Source: DATBDN01 sp963715995 (GTDB lineage Bacteria; Actinomycetota; Thermoleophilia; Solirubrobacterales; Thermoleophilaceae). Taken from it: a stretch of DNA of 64,000 nucleotides. The first letter of the stretch is position 1; every line of letters begins with the position of its first letter. A model generated the notes under the pieces. It was not told the DNA's origin. It saw only the letters and a program-made list of their open reading frames with translations, and did no database searches. Shown one piece after another: positions 42,447 through 50,315 of the stretch. The position numbers and the translations under genes are program-made. The DNA is taken from assembly GCA_963715995.1 (NCBI GenBank), contig OY970283.1, forward strand, positions 62,001-126,000, read 5' to 3'.

Positions 42447-43786
42447 GGGGCGGCCAGCAGCTCCTCGAGCGGCACTCCGGTCGCCTGCTCGTAGAGGAAC
42501 GACTCGTTGCTGGTGTTCTCGAGCAGGCGGCGTACCAGGTACGCCATTCCCGCCACGAGGTCGCCGACGGGGCAGTAGGCGCGCACCCGCAGGTCGAACG
42601 AGGCGAGTGCCTTCGCCAGGTCGTCGCCCAGCCCGCGGAGGATCTGGAACTCGACGTCGCCGGGGGCGCCTCCGATCGACTGGTCGTAGGCAATCGCATG
42701 CGCGACCGAGCGCAGGTTGTGCGAGGCGATCGCCACGCGCACCGCGGGCCGGGCGTCCAGCAGCCGGCGCGTGAGCTCCTCGTAGTTGCGGTCGCAGGCC
42801 GCCTTGTCCTCGAATACGGGCGCCACCCAGCCGTGCTGGCGCGCCTCGATGACCTCATGGTCCCAGTAGGCACCCTTCACCAGCCGCACCACCAGGGGCG
42901 GGCGGGCCGGCGTCGTGCCGGCCCACGCGAGGATGCGGTCGAGCATCTCCGGCGACTCGCGCAGATAGGCCTGAAGCACGATCCCGGTCGACGGACCGGC
43001 GGCGAACTCGTCCTCGGAGAGCAGGCCGAAGACCAGGTCGAGCGTGGCCTCCATCGAGTCGAGTGACTCCATGTCCACGTGCAGATGTGCCCCGAGGTCG
43101 CGTGCGCGCTGGAGCAGCGGCCGCAACCGGGCCGCGGCGTCGTCGCGGCCGATGTCGGGCGCGTCCGGGCGCAGCAGCGGCGTCAAGGCCGACACCTTCA
43201 CGGACAGGTTCGCCCGCGGCAGCGGCCCGGCTGAATCGCTCTCCAGCTGTGGCTGCTCGCCCAGCCGCGCATAGGCGGCCGCCAGGACATCCAGCGCCTC
43301 CGCGCAGCGCGCTGCGTAGCGGTCGGCCTCGGCGACGGTGACCGTGGCCTCGCCGAGCAGGTCGACCGAGGAGGCCACGCCGTCGTTCCAGAGCCCGCGC
43401 AGGACCGGCACCGCGTCGGCCGGCGACGAGCCCACGATGAAGCGGTGCGCCATGTGTCGCACGCCAGCCGCCGCGGCCGCGCCGAGTGCCCGCCTGCCCG
43501 GCGCGTTGCCGGCCATCCGCATGGCCACGTCCAGAGACGGCGGGCGCTCCTCGACGTCGTCCAGGTACTCGGTGAGGTGGCGCGCCAGGTCGTCGAGCGA
43601 ATGGGTCGCGGGGGTCACGTCGACCAACCGGAACAGGGCGGCGCGCAGCTCGGCATCGCGCGAGGCGAGCTCCATCGCCTTGTCGTCGAGCGCCCGCATC
43701 GGGTTGCGCGAGCGCTTCGGGAAGGCACCGTCGAGCCGGCGGCCGATCTCGAAGATCCGCTCGTCGAGACCTCCGGGGGCTGACAC
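42443..43786 (-). CDS. Proline dehydrogenase (FAD, PutA-type domain)
   Basis: A 447-residue flavoenzyme oxidising proline to P5C and passing electrons to the quinone pool. The beta/alpha-barrel signatures are visible: LSVKVSALTPLL, HLHVDMESLDSMEATLDLVF, GIVLQAYLRESPEML, LVVRLVKGAYWDHEVIEARQHGW, RVAIASHNLRSVAHA and VEFQILRGLGDDL, ending with RAYCPVGDLVAGMAYLVRRLLENTSNESFL. This last part is longer than the minimal monofunctional PRODH and like the PRODH domain of PutA. A helical N-terminal part of about 120 residues precedes the barrel. Start GTG 43786, leaderless from a -10 box 6 nt upstream. Confidence 0.93.
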   Translation of the reverse strand: MSAPGGLDERIFEIGRRLDGAFPKRSRNPMRALDDKAMELASRDAELRAALFRLVDVTPATHSLDDLARHLTEYLDDVEERPPSLDVAMRMAGNAPGRRALGAAAAAGVRHMAHRFIVGSSPADAVPVLRGLWNDGVASSVDLLGEATVTVAEADRYAARCAEALDVLAAAYARLGEQPQLESDSAGPLPRANLSVKVSALTPLLRPDAPDIGRDDAAARLRPLLQRARDLGAHLHVDMESLDSMEATLDLVFGLLSEDEFAAGPSTGIVLQAYLRESPEMLDRILAWAGTTPARPPLVVRLVKGAYWDHEVIEARQHGWVAPVFEDKAACDRNYEELTRRLLDARPAVRVAIASHNLRSVAHAIAYDQSIGGAPGDVEFQILRGLGDDLAKALASFDLRVRAYCPVGDLVAGMAYLVRRLLENTSNESFLYEQATGVPLEELLAAP

Positions 43787-43791
43787 GCGCC

Positions 43792-43798
43792 TAACCTA
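43792..43798. promoter_or_regulatory. Overlapping divergent -10 boxes (proline dehydrogenase / MFS)
   Basis: The 7-bp TAACCTA reads TAACCT on the + strand (toward the MFS gene, 13 nt before GTG 43811) and TAGGTT on the minus strand (6 nt before GTG 43786). The two divergent starts are only 24 bp apart, so both promoters must share this element. Confidence 0.45.
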
Positions 43799-43810
43799 CT
43801 CCTACTCGGC

Positions 43811-45016
43811 GTGGAGTCTTTCCCGGAGTCACCAGAGACAGAACGCAGCCGCCCCAGCCTGCTGCGAAACACGCCGTTCATGGCGCTGGCGACCGCGCGC
43901 TCGATCTCGTTCGGCGGCGACATGGTGGCTGCGGTCGCGCTGGTGCTGCTCGTATCCCGCGACCATCCGGCGAAGGCCGTAGGCGGCCTGCTGCTGGCCG
44001 AGGCACTGCCGGGCCTGCTGTCGGTGTCCGCCGGGTCGATCACCGACCGCCTGGAGCGCCGGCAGGTGATGGTGCTCGGGCAGCTCGGGCAGGCAGTCAT
44101 CTTCGCGGCGATCACCGCCTGGCTCCCTCCCTATCCCGCACTGCTTGCGCTGATCGTGCTCGCGTCGCTGCTCGGCACGCTCATGCGCTCGGCTGCGCAG
44201 AGCAGCCTGCCCGCGCTGGTCGGCGAGGACAACCTGCTTCCCGCAAACGCCCTGCTCGGCACCTCCTACAACTTCAGCTTCATCCTCGGCCCGGCGGTCG
44301 GCGGCGCGCTGGCCGGCCTGGCAGGGCCGCGGGCGGCGCTGGCCCTCGACGCGGCCACGTTCGTCGTTTCCGCCGCGACGCTTTTGCGCCTGCCGCTGCT
44401 GCCGCCCGTGACCCGCGACCCCGCGAGCGACTCGGGCGGCGCGATGGCGGCACTGCGCTTCGCGGCGCGTGACCCGGTGCTGCGCGGCGTGCTGATCGCG
44501 CTGACGCTGATCGTCGCCTTCGCGGGCATCGACAACGTGGCGCTGGTGTTCCTGATTCGCAGCACGCTTGGCGGAGGGTCGGCCGCCTACGGCGCCGCCG
44601 CTGCCGTGTTCGGCCTGGGGATGCTGATCGGGACCGGGCTGATCATGCGCTCGGCGCGGCTGTCTGCCGAGCGGCTGTTCGCGGGCAGCATCGTGGCCAC
44701 CGCGGCGGGCACCGCCGGCCTCGGCGTCGTCCCCACTCTCGCCGCGGTCTACCCGGTGCAGATCATCGGAGGCATCGGGAACGGTGTCGACGTAGCGACC
44801 GGCAACACGCTGCTCCAGCGCCACGCGCCGCCGGCGATGCTCGGCCGGATCATGGGCTCCTCGCAGGTTGCGACCTCGCTCGGGTTCCTCGTCGCCTACC
44901 TCGGGGGCGGCGCGCTCGTGGATGCGACCTCGCCGCGAACCGCGTTCGTGATCGCCGGGGTTGGCACTCTCACCGCGCTGCTCGCCCTCGGGCCTGTGGT
45001 CCGAAACCGGCGCTAG
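43811..45016 (+). CDS. MFS transporter (MFS_3, EntS-like exporter)
   Basis: A 401-residue 12-helix major facilitator. The loop 2-3 signature is clear (GSITDRLERRQVMVLGQLGQ), the sixth-helix PTLAAVYPVQIIGGIGNGVD and the second-half repeat (HAPPAMLGRIMGSSQVATSLGFLVAYLGG) match the enterobactin-exporter-like subgroup, which usually expel drugs or secreted metabolites. Substrate unknown. Starts at GTG 43811; a possible downstream ATG (residue 24) would remove part of an extended N-terminus. Regulated from the shared divergent promoter with proline dehydrogenase. Confidence 0.88.
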   Translation: MESFPESPETERSRPSLLRNTPFMALATARSISFGGDMVAAVALVLLVSRDHPAKAVGGLLLAEALPGLLSVSAGSITDRLERRQVMVLGQLGQAVIFAAITAWLPPYPALLALIVLASLLGTLMRSAAQSSLPALVGEDNLLPANALLGTSYNFSFILGPAVGGALAGLAGPRAALALDAATFVVSAATLLRLPLLPPVTRDPASDSGGAMAALRFAARDPVLRGVLIALTLIVAFAGIDNVALVFLIRSTLGGGSAAYGAAAAVFGLGMLIGTGLIMRSARLSAERLFAGSIVATAAGTAGLGVVPTLAAVYPVQIIGGIGNGVDVATGNTLLQRHAPPAMLGRIMGSSQVATSLGFLVAYLGGGALVDATSPRTAFVIAGVGTLTALLALGPVVRNRR

Positions 45017-45019
45017 GCT
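45014..45019 (+). promoter_or_regulatory. -10 box of ThyX-like gene
   Basis: TAGGCT, which includes the stop codon of the MFS gene, 9 nt before the GTG at 45029. Confidence 0.35.
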
Positions 45020-45028
45020 CGCCCGTCC

Positions 45029-46624
45029 GTGCAGTACCCGGTCGAAGAGTTCACCCCCGCAGAGCGCGCCGCGCTGGAGCCCCACTTCACGAACCTCGAC
45101 CTGCCGGTGTTCGGCCTGGTCAATCTGCCGGAGACGGTCAAGGGAGCGCTGTTCGCCCGCTATTCGCGCTACCCGGGCACGCTGCGGCGGCTGTTCCTCG
45201 ACGAGTTCGCGCAGGACATGGAGGCGGGCGTGGCCGCCACCTACGACGGCGCCGAGGGCGAGCGCGCGCGCCGGCTCTACGAGAACGTCTTCCTGGGCTA
45301 CGGCGACGACTCGGTCGCGCAGCTTGGCGGCGCCCACATCGCCACCGAGTGGGTCTCGAACGTGCTGACGAAGGTGCTCCAGCGCGGGCGGCTGGCGGCC
45401 TACCTCGAGCAGTCCACGCGCTACATCCCCTACGACGGGGCCATGCCGGGCGGCGGCTACCGCTACTGGCGCGACGACGCGCTGGGGCCGGAGTACGCCG
45501 AGGCGATGGACTTCCTCTTCGACACCTACGCGGACGCGCTCCCGCGCGTGGAAGCCTGGGCCGCCGACCGCTGGCCGCGTGCCGCGGACGACGCCGAGGG
45601 GCCGTGGAAGCGCTCGATCCGCGCGAAGGCGCTCGACCTGCTGCGCGGCCTGCTGCCGGCAGCCTCGCTCTCGCACGTGGGCATCTTCGCCAGTGGGCAG
45701 GCCTACGAGCAGATGCTCCTGCGGATGCTGTCGTCGCCGCTGCCCGAGGCGCGCGAGGTCGGCTCGATGGTCCTGTCCGAGCTCCAGAAGGTCATGCCGA
45801 GCTTCGTTGCCCGCGTGGACCGCCCCGATCGCGGCGGCGAGTGGATGTCCTACCTCAGCGAGCGGCACGAGCAGGCCGGGACCTGGGCGCGCCGCCTGGG
45901 CCTCGACCGCCGCGACGAGCCCTCGGCCGGCCCATCGGTGCGTCTGCTTGCGGTCCGCGGTGACGAGGACGACCTGCTGGCGAGCCTGCTGTTCGAGGCC
46001 GCGTCCGTGTCGGAGGCGGAGGCGCGCAGCGCGCTGCACGTGCTGCCGCCCGACGAGCGCGCGCAGCTCCTGTCCGACCTGGTCGGCGAGCGCTCCAACC
46101 GCCGCCACCGCCCTGGGCGCGGCTTCGAGTCCGTTTCGTATCGCTTCGAGGTCGTCTCCGACTACGGCGCCTTCCGCGACCTCCAGCGTCATCGCTTGTT
46201 GACGGTGCAGTGGCAGGGCCTGACCCCCGACCTGGGCGCCGGCGTCCCGGCCGAGCTCGACGAGGCCGGCGTGGGCGACGACTACCGCGCGGCGCTCGAG
46301 CGGTCAGCCGCCGAATACGAGCGCATCCGCGACGGGGGCCACGCGGAGCTGGCCCCGTACGCGCTCTGCCTGGGCTACCGCATCCGCTACGTGCTCGACA
46401 TGAACGCGCGCGAGGCCATGCACCTGATCGAGCTGCGCTCGGGCCGAGAGGGGCATCCGGGCTACCGGGCGGTGGCGCACGAGCTGCATGCCCAGATTGC
46501 GGCGGTCCACCCGGCCATCGCCGCGGCCATGACCTACGTCGATCGCGAGACGGAGCCGCGCCTCGAGCGGATCCTCTCCGAGATCCGAACCCAGGCGAAA
46601 CTTACGGCGAGCGGACGTGCTTAG
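45029..46624 (+). CDS. Tandem ThyX-like protein (FAD-dependent thymidylate synthase family)
   Basis: A 531-residue protein made of two ThyX-like halves. The canonical ThyX motif is RHRxxSxNExSxRY. The first half has RGRLAAYLEQSTRY at 119-132, keeping the E-x-S-x-R-Y end but with Gly for His. The second has RHRLLTVQWQGLTP at 387-400, keeping RHRxxT but losing the E-x-S-x-R-Y end. The two halves thus look complementary, as if one composite site were formed. Other family features are GYGDDSVAQLGGAHIATEWVSN and the C-terminal ALCLGYRIRYVLDMNAREAMHLIELRS..GHPGYR. It may make dTMP or have a different flavin-dependent role; the usual ThyX is about half this length. Starts at GTG with a -10 box upstream. 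Confidence 0.72.
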   Translation: MQYPVEEFTPAERAALEPHFTNLDLPVFGLVNLPETVKGALFARYSRYPGTLRRLFLDEFAQDMEAGVAATYDGAEGERARRLYENVFLGYGDDSVAQLGGAHIATEWVSNVLTKVLQRGRLAAYLEQSTRYIPYDGAMPGGGYRYWRDDALGPEYAEAMDFLFDTYADALPRVEAWAADRWPRAADDAEGPWKRSIRAKALDLLRGLLPAASLSHVGIFASGQAYEQMLLRMLSSPLPEAREVGSMVLSELQKVMPSFVARVDRPDRGGEWMSYLSERHEQAGTWARRLGLDRRDEPSAGPSVRLLAVRGDEDDLLASLLFEAASVSEAEARSALHVLPPDERAQLLSDLVGERSNRRHRPGRGFESVSYRFEVVSDYGAFRDLQRHRLLTVQWQGLTPDLGAGVPAELDEAGVGDDYRAALERSAAEYERIRDGGHAELAPYALCLGYRIRYVLDMNAREAMHLIELRSGREGHPGYRAVAHELHAQIAAVHPAIAAAMTYVDRETEPRLERILSEIRTQAKLTASGRA

Positions 46625-46627
46625 GTT
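46622..46627 (+). promoter_or_regulatory. -10 box of first ASST gene (leaderless)
   Basis: TAGGTT, overlapping the stop codon of the ThyX-like gene, 6 nt before the ATG at 46634. Confidence 0.45.
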
Positions 46628-46633
46628 CCCGTC

Positions 46634-48163
46634 ATGCGCACCTTCAAGGCCCTCGCGGCCGTCGCCTTCGCCTGCCTGCTGACCACCGCCGCACCCGCTT
46701 TCGGCGCGGAAGGAGTGACCAGCTTCGTCTCGGCTCCCAAGCTGGGGCCGCCGGCGCTGACCGTCAACCGCAGCTCCAAGGGCCAGGCGCCGGGCTACAT
46801 CTTCACCGCGATCTTCCAGAACAAGTTCTTCACCAGCCCGCTGACCGGGCAGGGCGGCCCGATGATCCTCGACAGCCAGGGTCACTACGTCTGGCTGAAG
46901 CCCGCCGTGAGCACGGCGCCCGACACGCTCAACCTCCAGGTGCAGCACTATCAGGGCAAGCCGGTGCTCACGTGGTATGCGGGCACCGTCTCGAACACGG
47001 GCGAGATGACGGGCACCTGGTACGTGGCAAATGACCACTACAAGGTCATCGCCTCGATCAAGAGCGCGGACGGCTGGGACCCGAGCGGCCACGAGTTCTT
47101 CATCACGAAGGGCGGCCACGCGCTGATCACGGGCTACAAGCACGACCCCGGCACGGACCTGAGCTCGGTCGGTGGCAGCACCAGCCAGACGCTGCTCGAC
47201 GCCGGCGTGCTCGACTACGACATCAAGACGGGCAAGCTCGTGAACGCGTGGAGCGCCAACGCGCACATCCCGCTGACCGACTCCTACACGCCCGCGAACC
47301 CGAACCAGCCGAACGCCTACGACCCGTACCACATCAACTCGATCGACGTGGACTCACAGGGCAACTGGCTCGTGTCGATGCGCGGCACGTGGGCGCTCTA
47401 CAAGGTCAACCCAACCACCGGCGCGATCCTGTGGACGATGGGTGGCAAGCGCAGTGACTTCGCGATTCCCGCGGACGCGCAGTTCGCTTTCCAGCACGAC
47501 GCCCGCTGGCGCGCGAACGGCGAGATCAGCATCTTCGACAACGACTGCTGCGCGCTGATCCCGCAGCCGGGTGCACCGCCGAAGACGGCGCCGCCCGTGT
47601 ACCAGAAGCAGTCGCGCGGTCTCGTCCTGAAGGTGGACCAGACCAAGAAGACCGTCAGCGTCGACTACGAGCGCAAGCTCTACGACCTGATCGTGGGCAC
47701 CCAGGGCGACATGCAGATCCTGCCGAACGGCAACGTCTTCATGGGCTGGGGCCAGCAGCCGTTCTACTCCGAGTTCTCGAAGACCGGGAAGCTGCTGCTG
47801 TCGGTCCGCTATCCCGACCCTGACGAGTCCTACCGCGCCTACCGCTACCCGTGGGTCGGTCACCCGGGCGGCCACCCCGCCGTGGCTGCGCGCCCGGTGG
47901 GCTCGAAGACGCGCGTGTACGTCAGCTGGAACGGCGCGACGGAGGTCAGCGCCTGGCGCATCTGGGCCGGGCCGTCGAGCCGCAAGCTGAAGATCGTCGC
48001 GAAGAAGGTCGCGCACGCCGGCTTCGAGACCGCCAAGACCGTGTCGGCCAAGGGGCCGATCGTGAAGGTCCAGGCGCTCGACAAGCACGGCAAGGTCATC
48101 GGCAGCTCGCGCGCGGTCAAGCGCCAGAACACGAGCGGCAACACGCCCTCGCCCTCGTACTAG
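46634..48163 (+). CDS. Secreted arylsulfotransferase (ASST)-family beta-propeller protein
   Basis: A 509-residue exported protein of the arylsulfotransferase family (beta-propeller enzymes that move sulphate between phenolic esters). The signal peptide is LKALAAVAFACLLTTAAPAFG-like (residues 1-25). Propeller-blade motifs: GPMILDSQGHYVWLKP, GHEFFITKGGHALITGYK, YDPYHINSIDVDSQGNWLVSMRG, FAFQHDARWRANGEISIFDND and GWGQQPFYSEFSKTG. Histidines at GHEFF, YHINS and QHDAR are those retained in the family and may be catalytic. The C-terminal 90 residues are a beta-sandwich-like domain (VYVSWNGATEVSAWRIW) with a Lys/Arg-rich tail. It ends 2 bp before a paralogous gene. Substrate is unknown. Confidence 0.85.
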   Translation: MRTFKALAAVAFACLLTTAAPAFGAEGVTSFVSAPKLGPPALTVNRSSKGQAPGYIFTAIFQNKFFTSPLTGQGGPMILDSQGHYVWLKPAVSTAPDTLNLQVQHYQGKPVLTWYAGTVSNTGEMTGTWYVANDHYKVIASIKSADGWDPSGHEFFITKGGHALITGYKHDPGTDLSSVGGSTSQTLLDAGVLDYDIKTGKLVNAWSANAHIPLTDSYTPANPNQPNAYDPYHINSIDVDSQGNWLVSMRGTWALYKVNPTTGAILWTMGGKRSDFAIPADAQFAFQHDARWRANGEISIFDNDCCALIPQPGAPPKTAPPVYQKQSRGLVLKVDQTKKTVSVDYERKLYDLIVGTQGDMQILPNGNVFMGWGQQPFYSEFSKTGKLLLSVRYPDPDESYRAYRYPWVGHPGGHPAVAARPVGSKTRVYVSWNGATEVSAWRIWAGPSSRKLKIVAKKVAHAGFETAKTVSAKGPIVKVQALDKHGKVIGSSRAVKRQNTSGNTPSPSY

Positions 48164-48165
48164 GG

Positions 48166-49647
48166 GTGCGCGCGCGCCTGGCGCTGGGGGTCGCGTTGGC
48201 CGCGCTGGCGGCGGCGGCCCCCGCGCGCGCGCCCGGCGATCCCGCGCGGGCGGCGACCGCGTGGGACGTGGCTGTGCACTCGGTGCCGGGCCTGGCGATC
48301 CCGCGTGTGTGGACGACCGTCAACGACGACGAGAAGGCGCCCGGCCACATCCTTCTGACCCCGCGCGCGAAGCCCGGGCAGCGGACCGGGCCGACGATGT
48401 TGGACGCGAACGGGCACGTGGTCTGGTTCCACCGCCTCACCTCCAAGCGAACGTCGATCGACCTCCAGGCGCAGACCTATCTCGGCAAGCCGGTGCTCAC
48501 GTGGGGCGAGCGGCCACCGCTGCTGCACGAGGGCGACCTCTACACGGGCAACGCGCACACGGTCTACAACGTGATCGCCGACAGCAGCTACCACATCATC
48601 GGCCGGGTACGCGCGCACGGGCACGGCATCAACACCGACCTGCACGAGTTCGAGATCACGAAGCGCAACACCGCGCTGGTGCTCGGCTTTCGCGTGCTGC
48701 CGCGCAACCTCAAGCGCTACGGCGGGCCCGAGCACAGCGCGATCCTGGACAACGTCGTCCAGGAGATCGACATCAGGACCGGCAAGGTGCTGTTCGAGTG
48801 GTCCGCGGCGCGGCGTCTCTCGCCGCGCGACTCATATGTCAAGCCACCTGACACTGGAGGCTGGGACGCCTACCACGTGAATGCCGTCAGCGAGGACAGC
48901 GACGGCAACCTGCTGCTGACCGTGCGGCACATGTCACAGGTGATCAAGATCGATCGCCACAGCGGCCACGTGCTGTGGAAGCTGGGCGGCAAGCACGGCG
49001 ACTTCAAGCTCAGCCGCGAGGCGCAGTTCCTCTACCCGCACGACGCGCAGCGAGCCCCGGACGGCACCCTCACGATCTTCGACAACCGCGCCACTGCCCT
49101 CGACATGACGCATGGGTCCTCGCGCGGCGTTCGCATCAAGATCAACACGCGCAGACACACAGCGAGCCTGGCGCGCGCGTACAAGCATCCAGCAGGCACC
49201 GTCCATTCGACGTCGCAGGGGAACGTCGACGAACTCTCCGGCAAGGACGTGTTCGTCGGGTGGGGAAGCTCGCCGTGGTGGTCGGAGTACGCGCCCGACG
49301 GGCACCTCGTGTTCGCCGGCCACACCCAGTCGGTCTGGAACCAGTCCTACCGCGCGTTCAAGCAGACGTGGGTGGGCAAGCCAGACGGCGGGCCATCGGT
49401 GGTGGCGAGCGTGAAGAGCGGCCGGCTGATGGCATACGTGAGCTGGAACGGCGCGACCGAGGTCAAGCAGTGGCAGGTATTGGCGGGTGCGACCAAGACA
49501 ACGCTGGCGCCAATCGGGACGGCCCCCTGGCAGGACTTCGAGACGAAGCTCAGCTTCCCGGGAACGCCCGCGCTGATCCAGGTGAAGGCGCTGGACGGGA
49601 GCGGAGCGGTGCTAGGGACCTCCGCCGTGCTGGCGCCGGCGCGCTAG
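48166..49647 (+). CDS. Second arylsulfotransferase (ASST)-family paralogue
   Basis: A 493-residue paralogue of the upstream gene with the same architecture: signal peptide (GTG start, RARLALGVALAALAAAAPARA), propeller blades (GPTMLDANGHVVWFHRLTS, DLHEFEITKRNTALVLGF, WDAYHVNAVSEDSDGNLLLTVRH, LYPHDAQRAPDGTLTIFDNR, SSPWWSEYAPDGHLVF) and the fibronectin-like VSWNGATEVKQWQVLAG end. Conserved histidines sit at the same three places as in its neighbour. The pair arose by tandem duplication. Start GTG 48166 is chosen since it opens the signal peptide 2 bp after the preceding stop, so translation is likely coupled. The dispersed repeat copy B lies just downstream. Confidence 0.83.
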   Translation: MRARLALGVALAALAAAAPARAPGDPARAATAWDVAVHSVPGLAIPRVWTTVNDDEKAPGHILLTPRAKPGQRTGPTMLDANGHVVWFHRLTSKRTSIDLQAQTYLGKPVLTWGERPPLLHEGDLYTGNAHTVYNVIADSSYHIIGRVRAHGHGINTDLHEFEITKRNTALVLGFRVLPRNLKRYGGPEHSAILDNVVQEIDIRTGKVLFEWSAARRLSPRDSYVKPPDTGGWDAYHVNAVSEDSDGNLLLTVRHMSQVIKIDRHSGHVLWKLGGKHGDFKLSREAQFLYPHDAQRAPDGTLTIFDNRATALDMTHGSSRGVRIKINTRRHTASLARAYKHPAGTVHSTSQGNVDELSGKDVFVGWGSSPWWSEYAPDGHLVFAGHTQSVWNQSYRAFKQTWVGKPDGGPSVVASVKSGRLMAYVSWNGATEVKQWQVLAGATKTTLAPIGTAPWQDFETKLSFPGTPALIQVKALDGSGAVLGTSAVLAPAR

Positions 49648-49663
49648 CGGCTTGCGGTCGCCC

Positions 49664-50117
49664 CAGGGCTCAGGCGGCTCAGGTTCGCGCGCACCGACCC
49701 GCTTTCGGGTGGCTCTTCCATTCAGGGCTCAGGCGGCGTGGTTCGCGAGCACCGACCCTCGCTGGGCAGCCAAGAGGGATCGGTGCTCGCTCGCGGAGCC
49801 GCTGTTGGTTGCTCTCGCTCGTCGCTCGCGGCGCCGCTCCTGGTCGCGAGTTTCACATTGAGCCGCGTATATCGGCTCAACGTAAAACTCGCGGCGATCG
49901 AGATCGACGTTGACCGCCCTATAGGCGGTGAACGTAAAACTCGCGGCATCGAGTGTGACCTCGACCACGCTATACGTCGTTAACTTCACAGTCGCGGCCG
50001 GTGAGCGCGTTCGCGGGGCCGCTAGGGCCGGGGGACGCGTTTCGCGGGCGGCGGGGGCGAGACGGCCGGCGGGAGAACACAAGCGCCAGACCAGCCACCC
50101 CTTGGCCGAGGCAGTTT
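49664..50117. repeat. Dispersed non-coding repeat, copy B (with truncated extra copy)
   Basis: Copy B proper begins at 49723 and matches copy A (23202-23555) in three blocks: 49723-49890 (hairpin arms 49745-49760 and 49774-49790), 49948-49974 and 50093-50117. Three inverted repeats are centred near 49869 (TTGAGCCG-CGTATAT-CGGCTCAA), 49921 (CCGCCCTATAGGCGG) and 49971, about 50 bp apart. A decayed partial copy of the opening block precedes it at 49664-49722. It lies between the second ASST gene and the 3' end of the sulfatase gene. Confidence 0.8.
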
Positions 50118-50315
50118 CCAAGCCGAAGCGAGGGGACGGCCGGCGGCAGGGCGAGGGTGGCGGCAGAGCGGGGACGACGGCAGAACCGGTGGGCGGCAGA
50201 GCGGGGACGGCGGCAGAGCGGGGACGGCGGCAGAACGGGCGGGCGGCAGAGCCGGCGGCAGACCGCGGCCGGCGGAGGCCGCCACAGCGGGCGGAGCGCG
50301 GCCGGCCCAGCCGCC
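50118..50315. repeat. C-rich tandem tract downstream of sulfatase gene
   Basis: About 200 bp of imperfect GGCGGCAGAGCGGGGAC-type units on the + strand; on the minus strand, in the sense of the sulfatase mRNA, it is C-rich (GTCCCCGCTCTGCCGCC units) and begins right after its stop. Matches in kind the tract at 23556-23763. Confidence 0.55.

Noticed and set aside
49729..50121. 130-residue minus-strand frame over repeat copy B with 17-residue repeats
   Set aside because: Copy A has the same peptides in different frames with stops and shifts, so it is treated as a decayed or structured repeat, not as a gene.
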